The notes below the pieces were generated by a model that was not told the origin of the DNA, made no database searches, and saw only the letters and a list, made by a program, of their open reading frames with translations. This document shows positions 43,733-51,365 of a DNA stretch of 64,000 bases, in pieces (position 1 is the first letter of the stretch; each line of letters begins with the position of its first letter). The DNA is taken from positions 79,313 to 143,312 of the forward strand of contig DILT01000018.1 of NCBI GenBank assembly GCA_002425185.1, read 5' to 3'. This DNA comes from Flammeovirgaceae bacterium UBA5585 (GTDB lineage Bacteria; Bacteroidota; Bacteroidia; Cytophagales; Cyclobacteriaceae). The translations under genes and the position numbers were made by a program.

Positions 43733-44464
43733 TTAGTTTTGGGATAACATCTCAGCGAATGCTTTTCGTGCAGCGTCCGCATCTGATCTGCTTACCGATT
43801 TTTCAACCAGGGCAAATAATTCTTCAATTTGATTTTTGGTGATGCCCTGTATCATTGTTAAACGCAAATGCGAGGTGAGCATCGGTTCGACACCATTGCC
43901 CAGTGCTATGAGTACGGATACAGTAACAAGTTCGCGCTCGGCAAACGTCAGTATATCTCTTGAAAAAAGATCTGCAAACAAATGCTCTTTTAGAAATCGA
44001 TCAATTTCCGGACTGAATGCACCATAACCACTGGTGGGTTTTTTTATTGGGCCATCTGTCGGACGTCCTCCAAGTTTTGCAAGATTTTTCCATCCGGTTT
44101 CATACTTATTTGTGTCATTTACGGCAGTGGCTTCTGTGCCGATAGTGTCTTTGATGCCTTTTACTTTTCGTTCGTCAAGCACAGTCATTAATGTATTGAG
44201 GCCTTGTATGCTTCTGGGAAATCCGCAGTACGCATACAAATGAACCAGTACTTCTTTGCACTCGTTGATGGTGAGGCCGGCATCGAGTCCTGTATGAAGC
44301 GCTTGCTTGAGTTTCGGTAAATTACCTTTAGCGGTGAATGATGAGATAAGGACTATTGCTTTTTGCTTTTCAGTGAGCGGAGAATTACTCTGAGCTTCTG
44401 TCACCTGATTACTTAAAAACATAAGCAAAGAAAATGCTAAGAAATATGTCTTGATTTTGTTCAT
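43733..44464 (-). CDS. Exported carboxymuconolactone decarboxylase-family protein (two CMD units)
   Basis: 243 residues with a signal peptide (MNKIKTYFLAFSLLMFLSNQVTEAQ) and two CMD-type helical units: about 35-100 (TEKQKAIVLISSFTAKGNLPKLKQALHTGLDAGLTINECKEVLVHLYAYCGFP) and about 165-235 (FAERELVTVSVLIALGNGVEPMLTSHLRLTMIQGITKNQIEELFALVEK). CMD proteins include a gamma-carboxymuconolactone decarboxylase and AhpD-like peroxidases; the AhpD CxxC pair is not evident here. Cytoplasmic in most organisms, so the export signal is notable. Six nt after the NTF2-like gene. Confidence 0.85.
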   Translation of the reverse strand: MNKIKTYFLAFSLLMFLSNQVTEAQSNSPLTEKQKAIVLISSFTAKGNLPKLKQALHTGLDAGLTINECKEVLVHLYAYCGFPRSIQGLNTLMTVLDERKVKGIKDTIGTEATAVNDTNKYETGWKNLAKLGGRPTDGPIKKPTSGYGAFSPEIDRFLKEHLFADLFSRDILTFAERELVTVSVLIALGNGVEPMLTSHLRLTMIQGITKNQIEELFALVEKSVSRSDADAARKAFAEMLSQN

Positions 44465-44470
44465 ACCAGA

Positions 44471-44941
44471 TCAATGTTTAATAACATGCGTATCGCGCAC
44501 GCTGCTGAATGTCAGGGCTAACATTTTCCATTCTTTCTTTTCCTTTTTATAAACTTCTGTTACAGTAAACTCAGTCACCACCTCACTGCCACGAACTTCA
44601 GCCGTTAGTGTAATACGACTCCAAACAATAGCGGTATCATCAATCAGTTCAACCGCCACATCTTTCACATCTGCCTTCTTATACCAGATGCTTCCTGTTT
44701 TAATGATTTCGAGTTCCTCGTCTTTCTTCCAGGTTCCACTCATGTGTACGAACTTTGATTTATCATGAAAAAGCGGTGCAAGTTTTTCTACATTCTTGTC
44801 GGCCATCCATTGCCATTTGTATTTGGAAAGAGTGACCAGTTCCTGTTTTTCTTTTGTGTAGCTTGCAGAAGCCGGTGTTTGAGCGTAAGACGATAGTGCA
44901 AATATTACCAGCACGCAAAGTATAAGCAGCGATTTTTTCAT
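44471..44941 (-). CDS. Exported NTF2-like (DUF4440) protein
   Basis: 156 residues: signal peptide (MKKSLLILCVLVIFALSSYAQ) and an NTF2-like domain (KEKQELVTLSKYKWQWMADKNVEKLAPLFHDKSKFVHMSGTWKKDEELEIIKTGSIWYKKADVKDVAVELIDDTAIVWSRITLTAEVRGSEVVTEFTVTEVYKKE). DUF4440-type proteins often serve in catabolic operons as isomerases, dehydratases or binding proteins, without a fixed reaction. 23 nt downstream of an alpha/beta hydrolase in the same operon. Confidence 0.82.
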   Translation of the reverse strand: MKKSLLILCVLVIFALSSYAQTPASASYTKEKQELVTLSKYKWQWMADKNVEKLAPLFHDKSKFVHMSGTWKKDEELEIIKTGSIWYKKADVKDVAVELIDDTAIVWSRITLTAEVRGSEVVTEFTVTEVYKKEKKEWKMLALTFSSVRDTHVIKH

Positions 44942-44964
44942 AGTGTATCTCGTTTGTTTAGTTG

Positions 44965-46038
44965 TTATTTATCTAATTTCTTTTCCTTTAACCATTTCGA
45001 CATCAGGTCAGCGATCTCAAGATTGTTCAGGTCAGAAAATGGAAAATGCGTATTGCCCTTGATGCCGATTTCCGGTAAGTGTACCACCGTAACATCACCA
45101 CCATGTTTGTTCACCGCATCGCGCCAGAGCCTTGCCATTTCAAGGCGGGCACGCCAGCCGTCTGCTCCTGGATTAGGATCAGGCTTGGCCGGAATATTAT
45201 CTCCATAGTAAATAATGATGGGAATTTTGGTGAGTTTCATAAACTCCTCCATCGGACGACCTATGGCAGCAACCGGACCGGAGGAACTTTCAATCGGAGC
45301 AGGCACTTCACCTTCCGGAAAGATGAAGCCACTGCCTGGTTCATACGATACAATGGCTTTTACTTTATTGTTCTTGATCGCGATAAGCCAACCCATTCCA
45401 CCAGAGTGTGAATGCGTGACCAGAATTCCTTCCCCGATCTTATCAAATAACTTGGAGGTTGCGTCCGCATTTAAGTTTGGGTCGATCCCACCTATGTTTG
45501 GCACCATCTGCCGAAAATACTGATTGAGTGTTTCCGGATCTTTCGCAAACTGCACACCGGGAAAATATTCAGGCCAGATACCCACACGAAAAGTTCCAAA
45601 CCACATCTGCTCATCGGGTACAGGGTTAATCGTAGCAGCTTCTGTACTCCGGCTCGCTCTTCCTCTTCGGGGTTGATCAAGTATGTACACACCGAAGCCA
45701 CGTCTTAAAAAAATATTCTGAAAGCCTTCGCGCCCGTCTGGTGTGGTCTCCCATGTTTTTGAAAATTGTCCGATGCCATGCCAGAATACGAGCGGGTATT
45801 TTTTCGCTTTTACGGGAATCTGGTAAAACACATAGGCATGATCGCCATGAAACGTTTGTCCTTCTGGTGTACGCTTAATGTTGTCATACGTTCCCGGGTT
45901 TGTGATGACAGATCCACCTACGGCAAAACTTCCCTGCTCCTGAATCACCATCGGTTTCTTTTGTGAATAACCAATGGAACATGTAAGAAGTAGTATAGCT
46001 ATGACAAATAAATTACTTGAGTTGTATTTCATAATCAT
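44965..46038 (-). CDS. Exported alpha/beta hydrolase (esterase-like)
   Basis: 357 residues with a signal peptide (MIMKYNSSNLFVIAILLLTCSIGYSQ). Alpha/beta hydrolase motifs: YPLVFWHGIGQFSKTW (HG oxyanion loop), nucleophile elbow VTHSHSGGMG (Ser in S-H-S-G-G), KAIVSYEPGSGFIFPE (Glu at strand 6, an acid position) and IIIYYGDNIPA. The final His lies in HGGDVTVVHLPEIGIKGNTHF. Substrate unknown. Thirteen nt after the cupin gene; third gene of the operon. Confidence 0.85.
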   Translation of the reverse strand: MIMKYNSSNLFVIAILLLTCSIGYSQKKPMVIQEQGSFAVGGSVITNPGTYDNIKRTPEGQTFHGDHAYVFYQIPVKAKKYPLVFWHGIGQFSKTWETTPDGREGFQNIFLRRGFGVYILDQPRRGRASRSTEAATINPVPDEQMWFGTFRVGIWPEYFPGVQFAKDPETLNQYFRQMVPNIGGIDPNLNADATSKLFDKIGEGILVTHSHSGGMGWLIAIKNNKVKAIVSYEPGSGFIFPEGEVPAPIESSSGPVAAIGRPMEEFMKLTKIPIIIYYGDNIPAKPDPNPGADGWRARLEMARLWRDAVNKHGGDVTVVHLPEIGIKGNTHFPFSDLNNLEIADLMSKWLKEKKLDK

Positions 46039-46051
46039 ATTGGATTCAATT

Positions 46052-46510
46052 TTATTTTTTATACTCTTCGTCTGTCACTTCCTGCAACCATTCCGTTGGC
46101 CCCAGGTGGCGATTGGTAATCGCTACCTGCACGAAGGCAGTGTCGGCACTTGCGCCATGCCAATGCGGCACATTTGCCGGGCATTTTATCACATCGCCTT
46201 TACGGAGTATTTTCTTAGCTTGTCCTTTCTCCTGGTAATACCCAACACCCTCCGTTACCAACAATATTTGCCCACCGGGATGAAGATGCCATTTCGTTCT
46301 TGCGCCTGGTTCAAAAGTAACATTACCAACCGTAGTTGGGTTTATGCTATCAGCTTCCATCAGCATTTGCAGGTAAACAGTGCCCGTGAAGTTATCATTG
46401 GTGACTTTATCTCCTTGCGGAAAAATCGTGGTCTGTTGTTTTGATTCATCGCAAGCGATAGCAGCAAGCAGGATAAAAAAGATATTTGCTATGGATTTAA
46501 AATTCATCAT
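46052..46510 (-). CDS. Exported cupin, hydroxynitrile-lyase-like (GrHNL family)
   Basis: 152 residues. A lipoprotein-type signal (MMNFKSIANIFFILLAAIAC; Cys20) precedes a single cupin: VTFEPGARTKWHLHPGGQILLVTEG and GDVIKCPANVPHWHGAS...VTDEEY. The H-x-H-x3-Q spacing plus downstream HWHG is that of the manganese-dependent Granulicella hydroxynitrile lyase (GrHNL: His53, His55, Gln59, His94). The fold also serves dioxygenase- and isomerase-type roles, so HNL activity is only a possibility. It overlaps the preceding hydrolase gene by 14 nt and lies in the envelope rather than the cytoplasm, which is unusual for the family. Confidence 0.82.
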   Translation of the reverse strand: MMNFKSIANIFFILLAAIACDESKQQTTIFPQGDKVTNDNFTGTVYLQMLMEADSINPTTVGNVTFEPGARTKWHLHPGGQILLVTEGVGYYQEKGQAKKILRKGDVIKCPANVPHWHGASADTAFVQVAITNRHLGPTEWLQEVTDEEYKK

Positions 46511-47579
46511 TGTGATTGTTAAGATTGATCTGGTAAAAGTTAACCAACTTATTCACGGCCTGCAATACATACTCGGGTTTCCAGTAGGTTTCAATGTGTG
46601 TAGCACCATTAATCAGAAATAGTTCTTTGTTTTTTGCATTTATAGCTTTGCTAAAGGCATCATCTGTCATGTAATAGGTGTCAGCCTTACTTCCGGCAAT
46701 CATCAATAAAGGCTGGTTTATCAAATCCATATTAGTACTTGCATCGAATATTATTAAGTCCATCAGGCTACTGAGTGTGTATCGGCTACTGGAATTAGGA
46801 TGCGCATGTGTTCTGTTGTAGTAGATATACCCTTCGCGATATAAATCGAAAGGAAGTTTTGAAATTTGTTCATCCGTTAATGGAGTGGTGCTGTTGTTTG
46901 CATACAATACCTCTCCGCCCGCTGCTTCAAACGCCCGTGCTTCGGATGCTTGCTGCAAACGTTCTTGAATCGTAGCAACCTGTGAGTTCATAAAACCATT
47001 GCGTCTTACAACGCCTGAATTGAACATACTTACAGTAGCAATTGCTTTAAACCGCTTGTCTGCTTGTGCTGCTTTTAATGAATATCCACCACCGCCACAA
47101 ATGCCAAGTAAACCAAGCCTGGTATTATCAACACCTTTATACTGGGAGATGTAATCACCCATGGCATATATATCCTCAATCCGGTTTGCAGGTTTATCGA
47201 CATAACGAGGAGTGCCGCCACTACCACCCTGATAGGCAGCATCGGCTGAAATAGTAATATAACCTTGCTCCGCTAAGCGTTGCGCGTACAAACCTGCAAC
47301 CTGTTCTTTCACTCCTCCATTGGGATGCGCTACCACAAGGGCTGGATATTGTTGAGCAGGATCATAATTTGGCGGTGTGTAAACGTTAGCGGCTATACTA
47401 ATGTCTTTAATCTTATACGTTACGGGATGGATGTTAACCTGACCCTTTACATTTTCGGAAACGGCACCCTCATACACCAACGTATAAGGATTTTGTTGCT
47501 GTGACTTTTTGGTTGTTTGAGCATCTGCGATATTTAAAACGGTTAACATGGCTAATGCAATTGATTTTATTTTCTTCAT
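46497..47579 (-). CDS. Exported alpha/beta hydrolase with Cys nucleophile
   Basis: 360 residues: signal peptide (MKKIKSIALAMLTVLNIADAQ) and an alpha/beta hydrolase: YPALVVAHPNGGVKEQVAG, DNTRLGLLGICGGGGYSLKAAQADKRFK, later PLLMIAGSKADTYYMTDDAF (Asp) and INGATHIETYWKPEY (His). The nucleophile elbow is G-I-C-G-G: a cysteine stands where serine is usual, as in dienelactone hydrolases. The start at 47579 is the ATG before the signal peptide; the longer frame is discounted. It opens the operon whose promoter must lie between 47580 and 47749, opposite the AraC gene. Confidence 0.85.
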   Translation of the reverse strand: MKKIKSIALAMLTVLNIADAQTTKKSQQQNPYTLVYEGAVSENVKGQVNIHPVTYKIKDISIAANVYTPPNYDPAQQYPALVVAHPNGGVKEQVAGLYAQRLAEQGYITISADAAYQGGSGGTPRYVDKPANRIEDIYAMGDYISQYKGVDNTRLGLLGICGGGGYSLKAAQADKRFKAIATVSMFNSGVVRRNGFMNSQVATIQERLQQASEARAFEAAGGEVLYANNSTTPLTDEQISKLPFDLYREGYIYYNRTHAHPNSSSRYTLSSLMDLIIFDASTNMDLINQPLLMIAGSKADTYYMTDDAFSKAINAKNKELFLINGATHIETYWKPEYVLQAVNKLVNFYQINLNNHNDEF

Positions 47580-47724
47580 AGCTGATTTGTTGTTAGCTCC
47601 ATTTTCATGATTACCTCTGCAAAGGTGCCGCCTTTGGGGTGGAATTGACGTATACAGATTACTGAATTGCCTACCAATTTTACTGATTTGGAGATTTTGG
47701 TGTAAAAACCATGTTAATACCACT

Positions 47725-47732
47725 TAATTTTG
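47725..47732 (+). promoter_or_regulatory. Candidate -7 element of the AraC gene
   Basis: TAATTTTG matches the TAnnTTTG consensus, 18 nt upstream of ATG 47750. The nearest TTTG upstream is 25 nt away, longer than the usual 19-21, so only the -7 part is supported. Confidence 0.4.
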
Positions 47733-47749
47733 AGTCACAATCATGAAGT

Positions 47750-48646
47750 ATGGAAGAGATTTTAAAGTTTGACACGATCAGTCAGTACAACGCCTTTAAC
47801 AATAATCCAACACTACACCCGCTGGTGAGTGTAGTTGATCTTTCGAAAGCAGCACCCAGGCAGCTCAGGCGCATGAGCTACGGGTTCTATGTCGTGTTTT
47901 TAAAAGAGATAAAGTGTGGCGATCTTAAATATGGCATAAGCAATTATGATTACGATGAAGGCACCCTTGTGTTTCTTGCTCCCAATCAGGTAATCGGCTC
48001 GTACGGTGAAGAGTATTATCAACCACAAGGTCTCGCATTGGTCTTCCATCCCGATTTCATACTCGGTACCTCACTCGGTCGCCAGATGAATGACTACACA
48101 TTTTTTTCATACACCACGAATGAGGCCCTTCACTTATCGGAACGTGAACGACAAATAATTCTGGATTGCTTAGCAAAAATCAAATTTGAGTTAGAACAAG
48201 GTGTTGACAAGCACAGCAAGAAACTCATCATTACCAATATTGAATTATTTCTTAACTATTGCGTGCGGTTTTACGATCGTCAGTTTATTACCCGCGAGAA
48301 TTCTGTTAAAGGAATTCTGGAGAGATTTGAGACATTGCTCAATGACTTTTTTACTTCAGACAAGCCGCAGGAGATAGGCTTGCCATCAGTTGCTTATTGT
48401 GCCGGTGAATTGAATTTATCATCCAACTACTTTGGTGATTTGATTAAAAAGGAAACCGGAAAATCAGCCCAAGAATATATTCAACTTAAATTGATTAATG
48501 TGGCTAAAGAAAGAATCTTTGATACCAGCAAATCATTAAGTGAAATCGCTTATGGCCTCGGATTCAAATACCCTCAGCATTTCAGTCGGGTCTTTAAACA
48601 ACAAGTGGGCGTGTCGCCAATAGAATACAGGAGTTCGATGAGTTAA
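47750..48646 (+). CDS. AraC-family transcriptional regulator
   Basis: 298 residues: an N-terminal sensor-like half (about 1-180; YGISNYDYDEGTLVFLAPNQVIGSYGEE, cupin-like arm) and a C-terminal double helix-turn-helix (about 200-298; LNLSSNYFGDLIKKETGKSAQEYIQLKLINVAKERIFDTSKSLSEIAYGLGFKYPQHFSRVFKQQVGVSPIEYR). It is divergent from the exported-enzyme operon across 170 nt and is the natural regulator of it and of the exported ABM protein that follows. Confidence 0.92.
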   Translation: MEEILKFDTISQYNAFNNNPTLHPLVSVVDLSKAAPRQLRRMSYGFYVVFLKEIKCGDLKYGISNYDYDEGTLVFLAPNQVIGSYGEEYYQPQGLALVFHPDFILGTSLGRQMNDYTFFSYTTNEALHLSERERQIILDCLAKIKFELEQGVDKHSKKLIITNIELFLNYCVRFYDRQFITRENSVKGILERFETLLNDFFTSDKPQEIGLPSVAYCAGELNLSSNYFGDLIKKETGKSAQEYIQLKLINVAKERIFDTSKSLSEIAYGLGFKYPQHFSRVFKQQVGVSPIEYRSSMS

Positions 48647-48678
48647 TCAGTATTTACCATTTCTATCATCTAACTAAT

Positions 48679-49071
48679 ATGAAAACGATCAGGTTCATTA
48701 TTGTAGTATTACTTGCGCAATTCGTGTTTCATAAAACCACCGCGCAGGAATCGGATCAATTAGTTAGAATGGCAAAACTCGTAATTGATTCAACGCACCT
48801 GGAAGCTTATAAAGCTTTTCTGAAGGAGGAAATTGAAACTTCCTTACGCGTGGAGCCGGGGGTATTAACTCTTTATGCGGTATCAGAAAAGGAAAGACCA
48901 AATCACATAACTATACTGGAAATCTACAAAGACATGAATGCGTACAGGTATCATGTTCAAACTCCTCACTTTCTTAAGTACAAAAACGGTACGCTTCACA
49001 TGGTCAAATCGCTTGACCTGATAGAGACCGAACCTTTGATGCCGGAAGTGAAGTTGATTCAAAGAGATTAA
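48679..49071 (+). CDS. Exported antibiotic biosynthesis monooxygenase (ABM)-like protein
   Basis: 130 residues: signal peptide (MKTIRFIIVVLLAQFVFHKTTAQ) and a dimeric ferredoxin-like ABM fold: LVRMAKLVIDSTHLEAYKAFLKEEIETSLRVEPGVLTLYAVSEKERPNHITILEIYKDMNAYRYHVQTPHFLKY. Cofactor-free ABM proteins such as YgiN oxidise quinols; no activity is proven here. Begins 32 nt after the AraC gene, same strand, so probably co-transcribed and part of the exported-enzyme group. Confidence 0.78.
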   Translation: MKTIRFIIVVLLAQFVFHKTTAQESDQLVRMAKLVIDSTHLEAYKAFLKEEIETSLRVEPGVLTLYAVSEKERPNHITILEIYKDMNAYRYHVQTPHFLKYKNGTLHMVKSLDLIETEPLMPEVKLIQRD

Positions 49072-49126
49072 GAAATAGTTCTCTTAATGCATTATGCATT
49101 AACGCGATGTGGTCTATATTTCTTTA

Positions 49127-50218
49127 TTACTTCCCGGTAAGCATCTTAATAAGCTCAACCTCTTCTTGCTTATACGGAGTTCCATCTTTTCTGAAAATGT
49201 CGTGAAACCATACTTTAGGTTCGTTGCCATCGGGCATGGGGGTATCCCACGCATAAATGGTATTCGTTTTTCCGGAAACAAGGCCCCAGTTATACGCGCC
49301 AATGTTTTCTTTTTTCAATAGCGGCATAATGTTATCAAAGCGGCTGTTGCGGGTTCGCGCCATGTACTCGGTGCAGATCAACGGCCTGCCGTATGTTTGC
49401 AGGCTGTCAATCCATTGTCGGTGGTCTTCCGCATCACCATAATTGTGGTACGTGATTACATCGGAGTTGGCGAGTTGGAACGTATTCAGGTCAATCAGTT
49501 CTTTACTCCAAACGCCTGCTGAAAGCGGCTGCGAAGGATTTATTTCCCGACCCCATTGAAAAGCTTTTTGCAACAGCGGCATCGATTTGTCCTTGTAACC
49601 CGAATTACCTGGTTCATTGTACAGATCCCATAAAACAATTCGCTTGTCACCGGAAAATTGCGTGAGCACATCTTTTACATAGGCTTCAAGCGTAATCATA
49701 AGCGTTGAATCCTGGTGAATGATGTCGCCCGGATCGCGCAGCCAGCCCGAGTTATGAATACCGGGTTTGGGTTCAGGCTGTCTGCCGGTTTGAAACGTTG
49801 GGTTCCAGCAATCATCGAAGAAGACAAACAGGGTAGAGATGCCATGCTTATCTGCGATGGTCAGGTATTGATCAACCCGATCCCTGAATCCTTCTTTGTC
49901 GGTTTGCCAGGCGGCATGGTGCAAATAAACCCGCATAGAATTAAGTCCGATAGCTTCAGCCCACCCCAACTCCCGGTTTATCGTTGCGGTGTCAAATGTT
50001 TCGGCTTGCCACATTTCCAATTGATTGATGGCTGTGCTGGGAATAAAATCGCAACCGCGCAACCAACCCCACTGGTTATACCATGAATGGGCTTGCTCGC
50101 GCGACCACACATCGCGGACAGTTTTCATATCGTGAGCTTCGTCTGATTTCTTCTCCTGACTGCAGGATAAGAGAGTGGTAATCAGCAGACTAAAAATTAC
50201 AATGTTTAGGTGTTTCAT
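49127..50218 (-). CDS. GH5-like glycoside hydrolase lipoprotein
   Basis: 363 residues with a lipoprotein signal (MKHLNIVIFSLLITTLLSCS, Cys19). A (beta/alpha)8 pattern of clan GH-A: NSMRVYLHHAAWQTD, TLFVFFDDCWNPTFQ, IVLWDLYNEPGNSGYKDK (acid/base Glu), DVITYHNYGDAEDHRQW and LICTEYMARTRNSRF (nucleophile Glu), YNWGLVSGKTNTIYAWDTP. GH5/GH2-type enzymes cleave plant or microbial beta-glycans. Anchored in the envelope by its lipid. Start is the ATG before the lipobox, although the frame extends upstream. Confidence 0.85.
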   Translation of the reverse strand: MKHLNIVIFSLLITTLLSCSQEKKSDEAHDMKTVRDVWSREQAHSWYNQWGWLRGCDFIPSTAINQLEMWQAETFDTATINRELGWAEAIGLNSMRVYLHHAAWQTDKEGFRDRVDQYLTIADKHGISTLFVFFDDCWNPTFQTGRQPEPKPGIHNSGWLRDPGDIIHQDSTLMITLEAYVKDVLTQFSGDKRIVLWDLYNEPGNSGYKDKSMPLLQKAFQWGREINPSQPLSAGVWSKELIDLNTFQLANSDVITYHNYGDAEDHRQWIDSLQTYGRPLICTEYMARTRNSRFDNIMPLLKKENIGAYNWGLVSGKTNTIYAWDTPMPDGNEPKVWFHDIFRKDGTPYKQEEVELIKMLTGK

Positions 50219-50291
50219 ATGTACAAGATTATTCAAATAGTAGTCCATTAATTAAATGCTAAAAAGCAAAGCTGGTGTTGTGGTGTGTGGC

Positions 50292-50663
50292 CTACTTTAA
50301 ACCATCGTTTATCCAGGTTCTTATTTGATCAAATGTCATGCGCCCGCTTGATGCTTTAATAACAAAATCGTACTTCTCGTTCTGTCCTATGTTAATGTCA
50401 ATACTATAATTCTTGAGCATTAATCTCATAAGTACATATGCTGTCCGCTTATTGCCATCTATGAACGGGTGATTTGTTACGATGCTTTCAAAAATAGCTG
50501 CTGCCTTATCTACCGGATCAGGATATAGTTCCTGTCCATCAAAAGTTTGATAAGGTCGATTAATTGAAGATTCAAGAAGCCCTTTGTCCCTGATACCTTT
50601 TGCTCCACCAAACTTTTCTATAAGGATGTCATGTATTTTTTCAACTTCGCTAAGGTTAATCAT
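50292..50663 (-). CDS. Doc/Fic-family toxin
   Basis: 123 residues with the Doc-type Fic motif HPFIDGNKR at residues 65-73 and flanking helices (GIRDKGLLESSINRPYQTF; AAAIFESIVTN). Doc enzymes phosphorylate elongation factor Tu and arrest translation; other Fic proteins AMP-ylate targets. Overlaps the small upstream gene by 4 nt (ATGA), the standard toxin-antitoxin arrangement. The toxin follows the antitoxin, as in phd-doc. Confidence 0.9.
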   Translation of the reverse strand: MINLSEVEKIHDILIEKFGGAKGIRDKGLLESSINRPYQTFDGQELYPDPVDKAAAIFESIVTNHPFIDGNKRTAYVLMRLMLKNYSIDINIGQNEKYDFVIKASSGRMTFDQIRTWINDGLK

Positions 50664-50848
50664 CTGGCAAGTCTTTCCAGAAGTTCTTTATCTTCAAGTA
50701 AGATATCTCTTAAGTTTCTTGTCAGGTTCACCTTTTCAATCGGTTGGTTTTCAACTTGTTTTAGAAATTCCAATATATCTTTAAGCACGCTTTCGGGTAC
50801 CTTGTCCAGTGATTTTTGTATCTCTGATTTTATATCTTTTGTGGTCAT
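50660..50848 (-). CDS. Antitoxin partner of Doc
   Basis: 62 residues, all-helical and charged: MTTKDIKSEIQKSLDKVPESVLKDILEFLKQVENQPIEKVNLTRNLRDILLEDKELLERLAR. The first 35 residues have a helix-turn-helix-like amphipathic character and the tail (NLRDILLEDKELLERLA) would fit the toxin groove. It does not look like Phd. The start at 50848 is chosen because the upstream extension (SACPTEKSKSKFC) is not protein-like. Antitoxin role is inferred from the 4-nt coupling. Confidence 0.72.
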   Translation of the reverse strand: MTTKDIKSEIQKSLDKVPESVLKDILEFLKQVENQPIEKVNLTRNLRDILLEDKELLERLAR

Positions 50849-50957
50849 ATCATAATTCCATTTTTCAGTCCTAAAGTTACAAAATTTACTCTTGCTTTTT
50901 TCTGTTGGGCAAGCCGACACAGCTTCCGAATATATTTATTCTATACTCAATATTACC

Positions 50958-51268
50958 TTATTGTTTTGCTAGCTTCTTATTTACACCCGATGCCAGTAAG
51001 AACACCAGTGTCTTTTGTCGCGCAATGGTAATGCCGGCCCACAACGAAATAATACCGCACCCCACGTATATGCCGGCCATAAAACGGTGGACATTATCCA
51101 ACCGGGCCGTGGTTTCAGGTTGGCCCAGGTATAGCTGAAGCAGGCCGCCACTAATACCATTGCAGCAATTAAAAACAGGCAAATGCGCGTAATCTGTTGT
51201 GAAGTCAATAACGAGGCGGCAGGCGTTTCCATTGGGAGGTAAGCTTTGTTCATTGAATTTATCCTCAT
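50958..51268 (-). pseudogene. Frameshifted DUF4345-like membrane protein gene
   Basis: Two overlapping minus-strand frames each encode part of one protein. One (from ATG 51268 or 51253) gives a helix ITRICLFLIAAMVLVAACF; the other gives YLGQPETTARLDNVHRFMAGIYVGCGIISLWAGITIARQ, the DUF4345 signature with its DNVHR motif. A single frame change near 51133-51150 would join them, and the protein ends early (SGVNKKLAKQ) without the usual final helices. It looks inactivated, or an indel was introduced in assembly. Confidence 0.6.
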
Positions 51269-51365
51269 TTCGGGTTGTTGGCAAGACAGGCAGGTAGATA
51301 AGTTGCATAGATCAAATTATTTAATTAGTGTTGTATAAACAAAATTTTAGAGTAGTCTAAAAATT

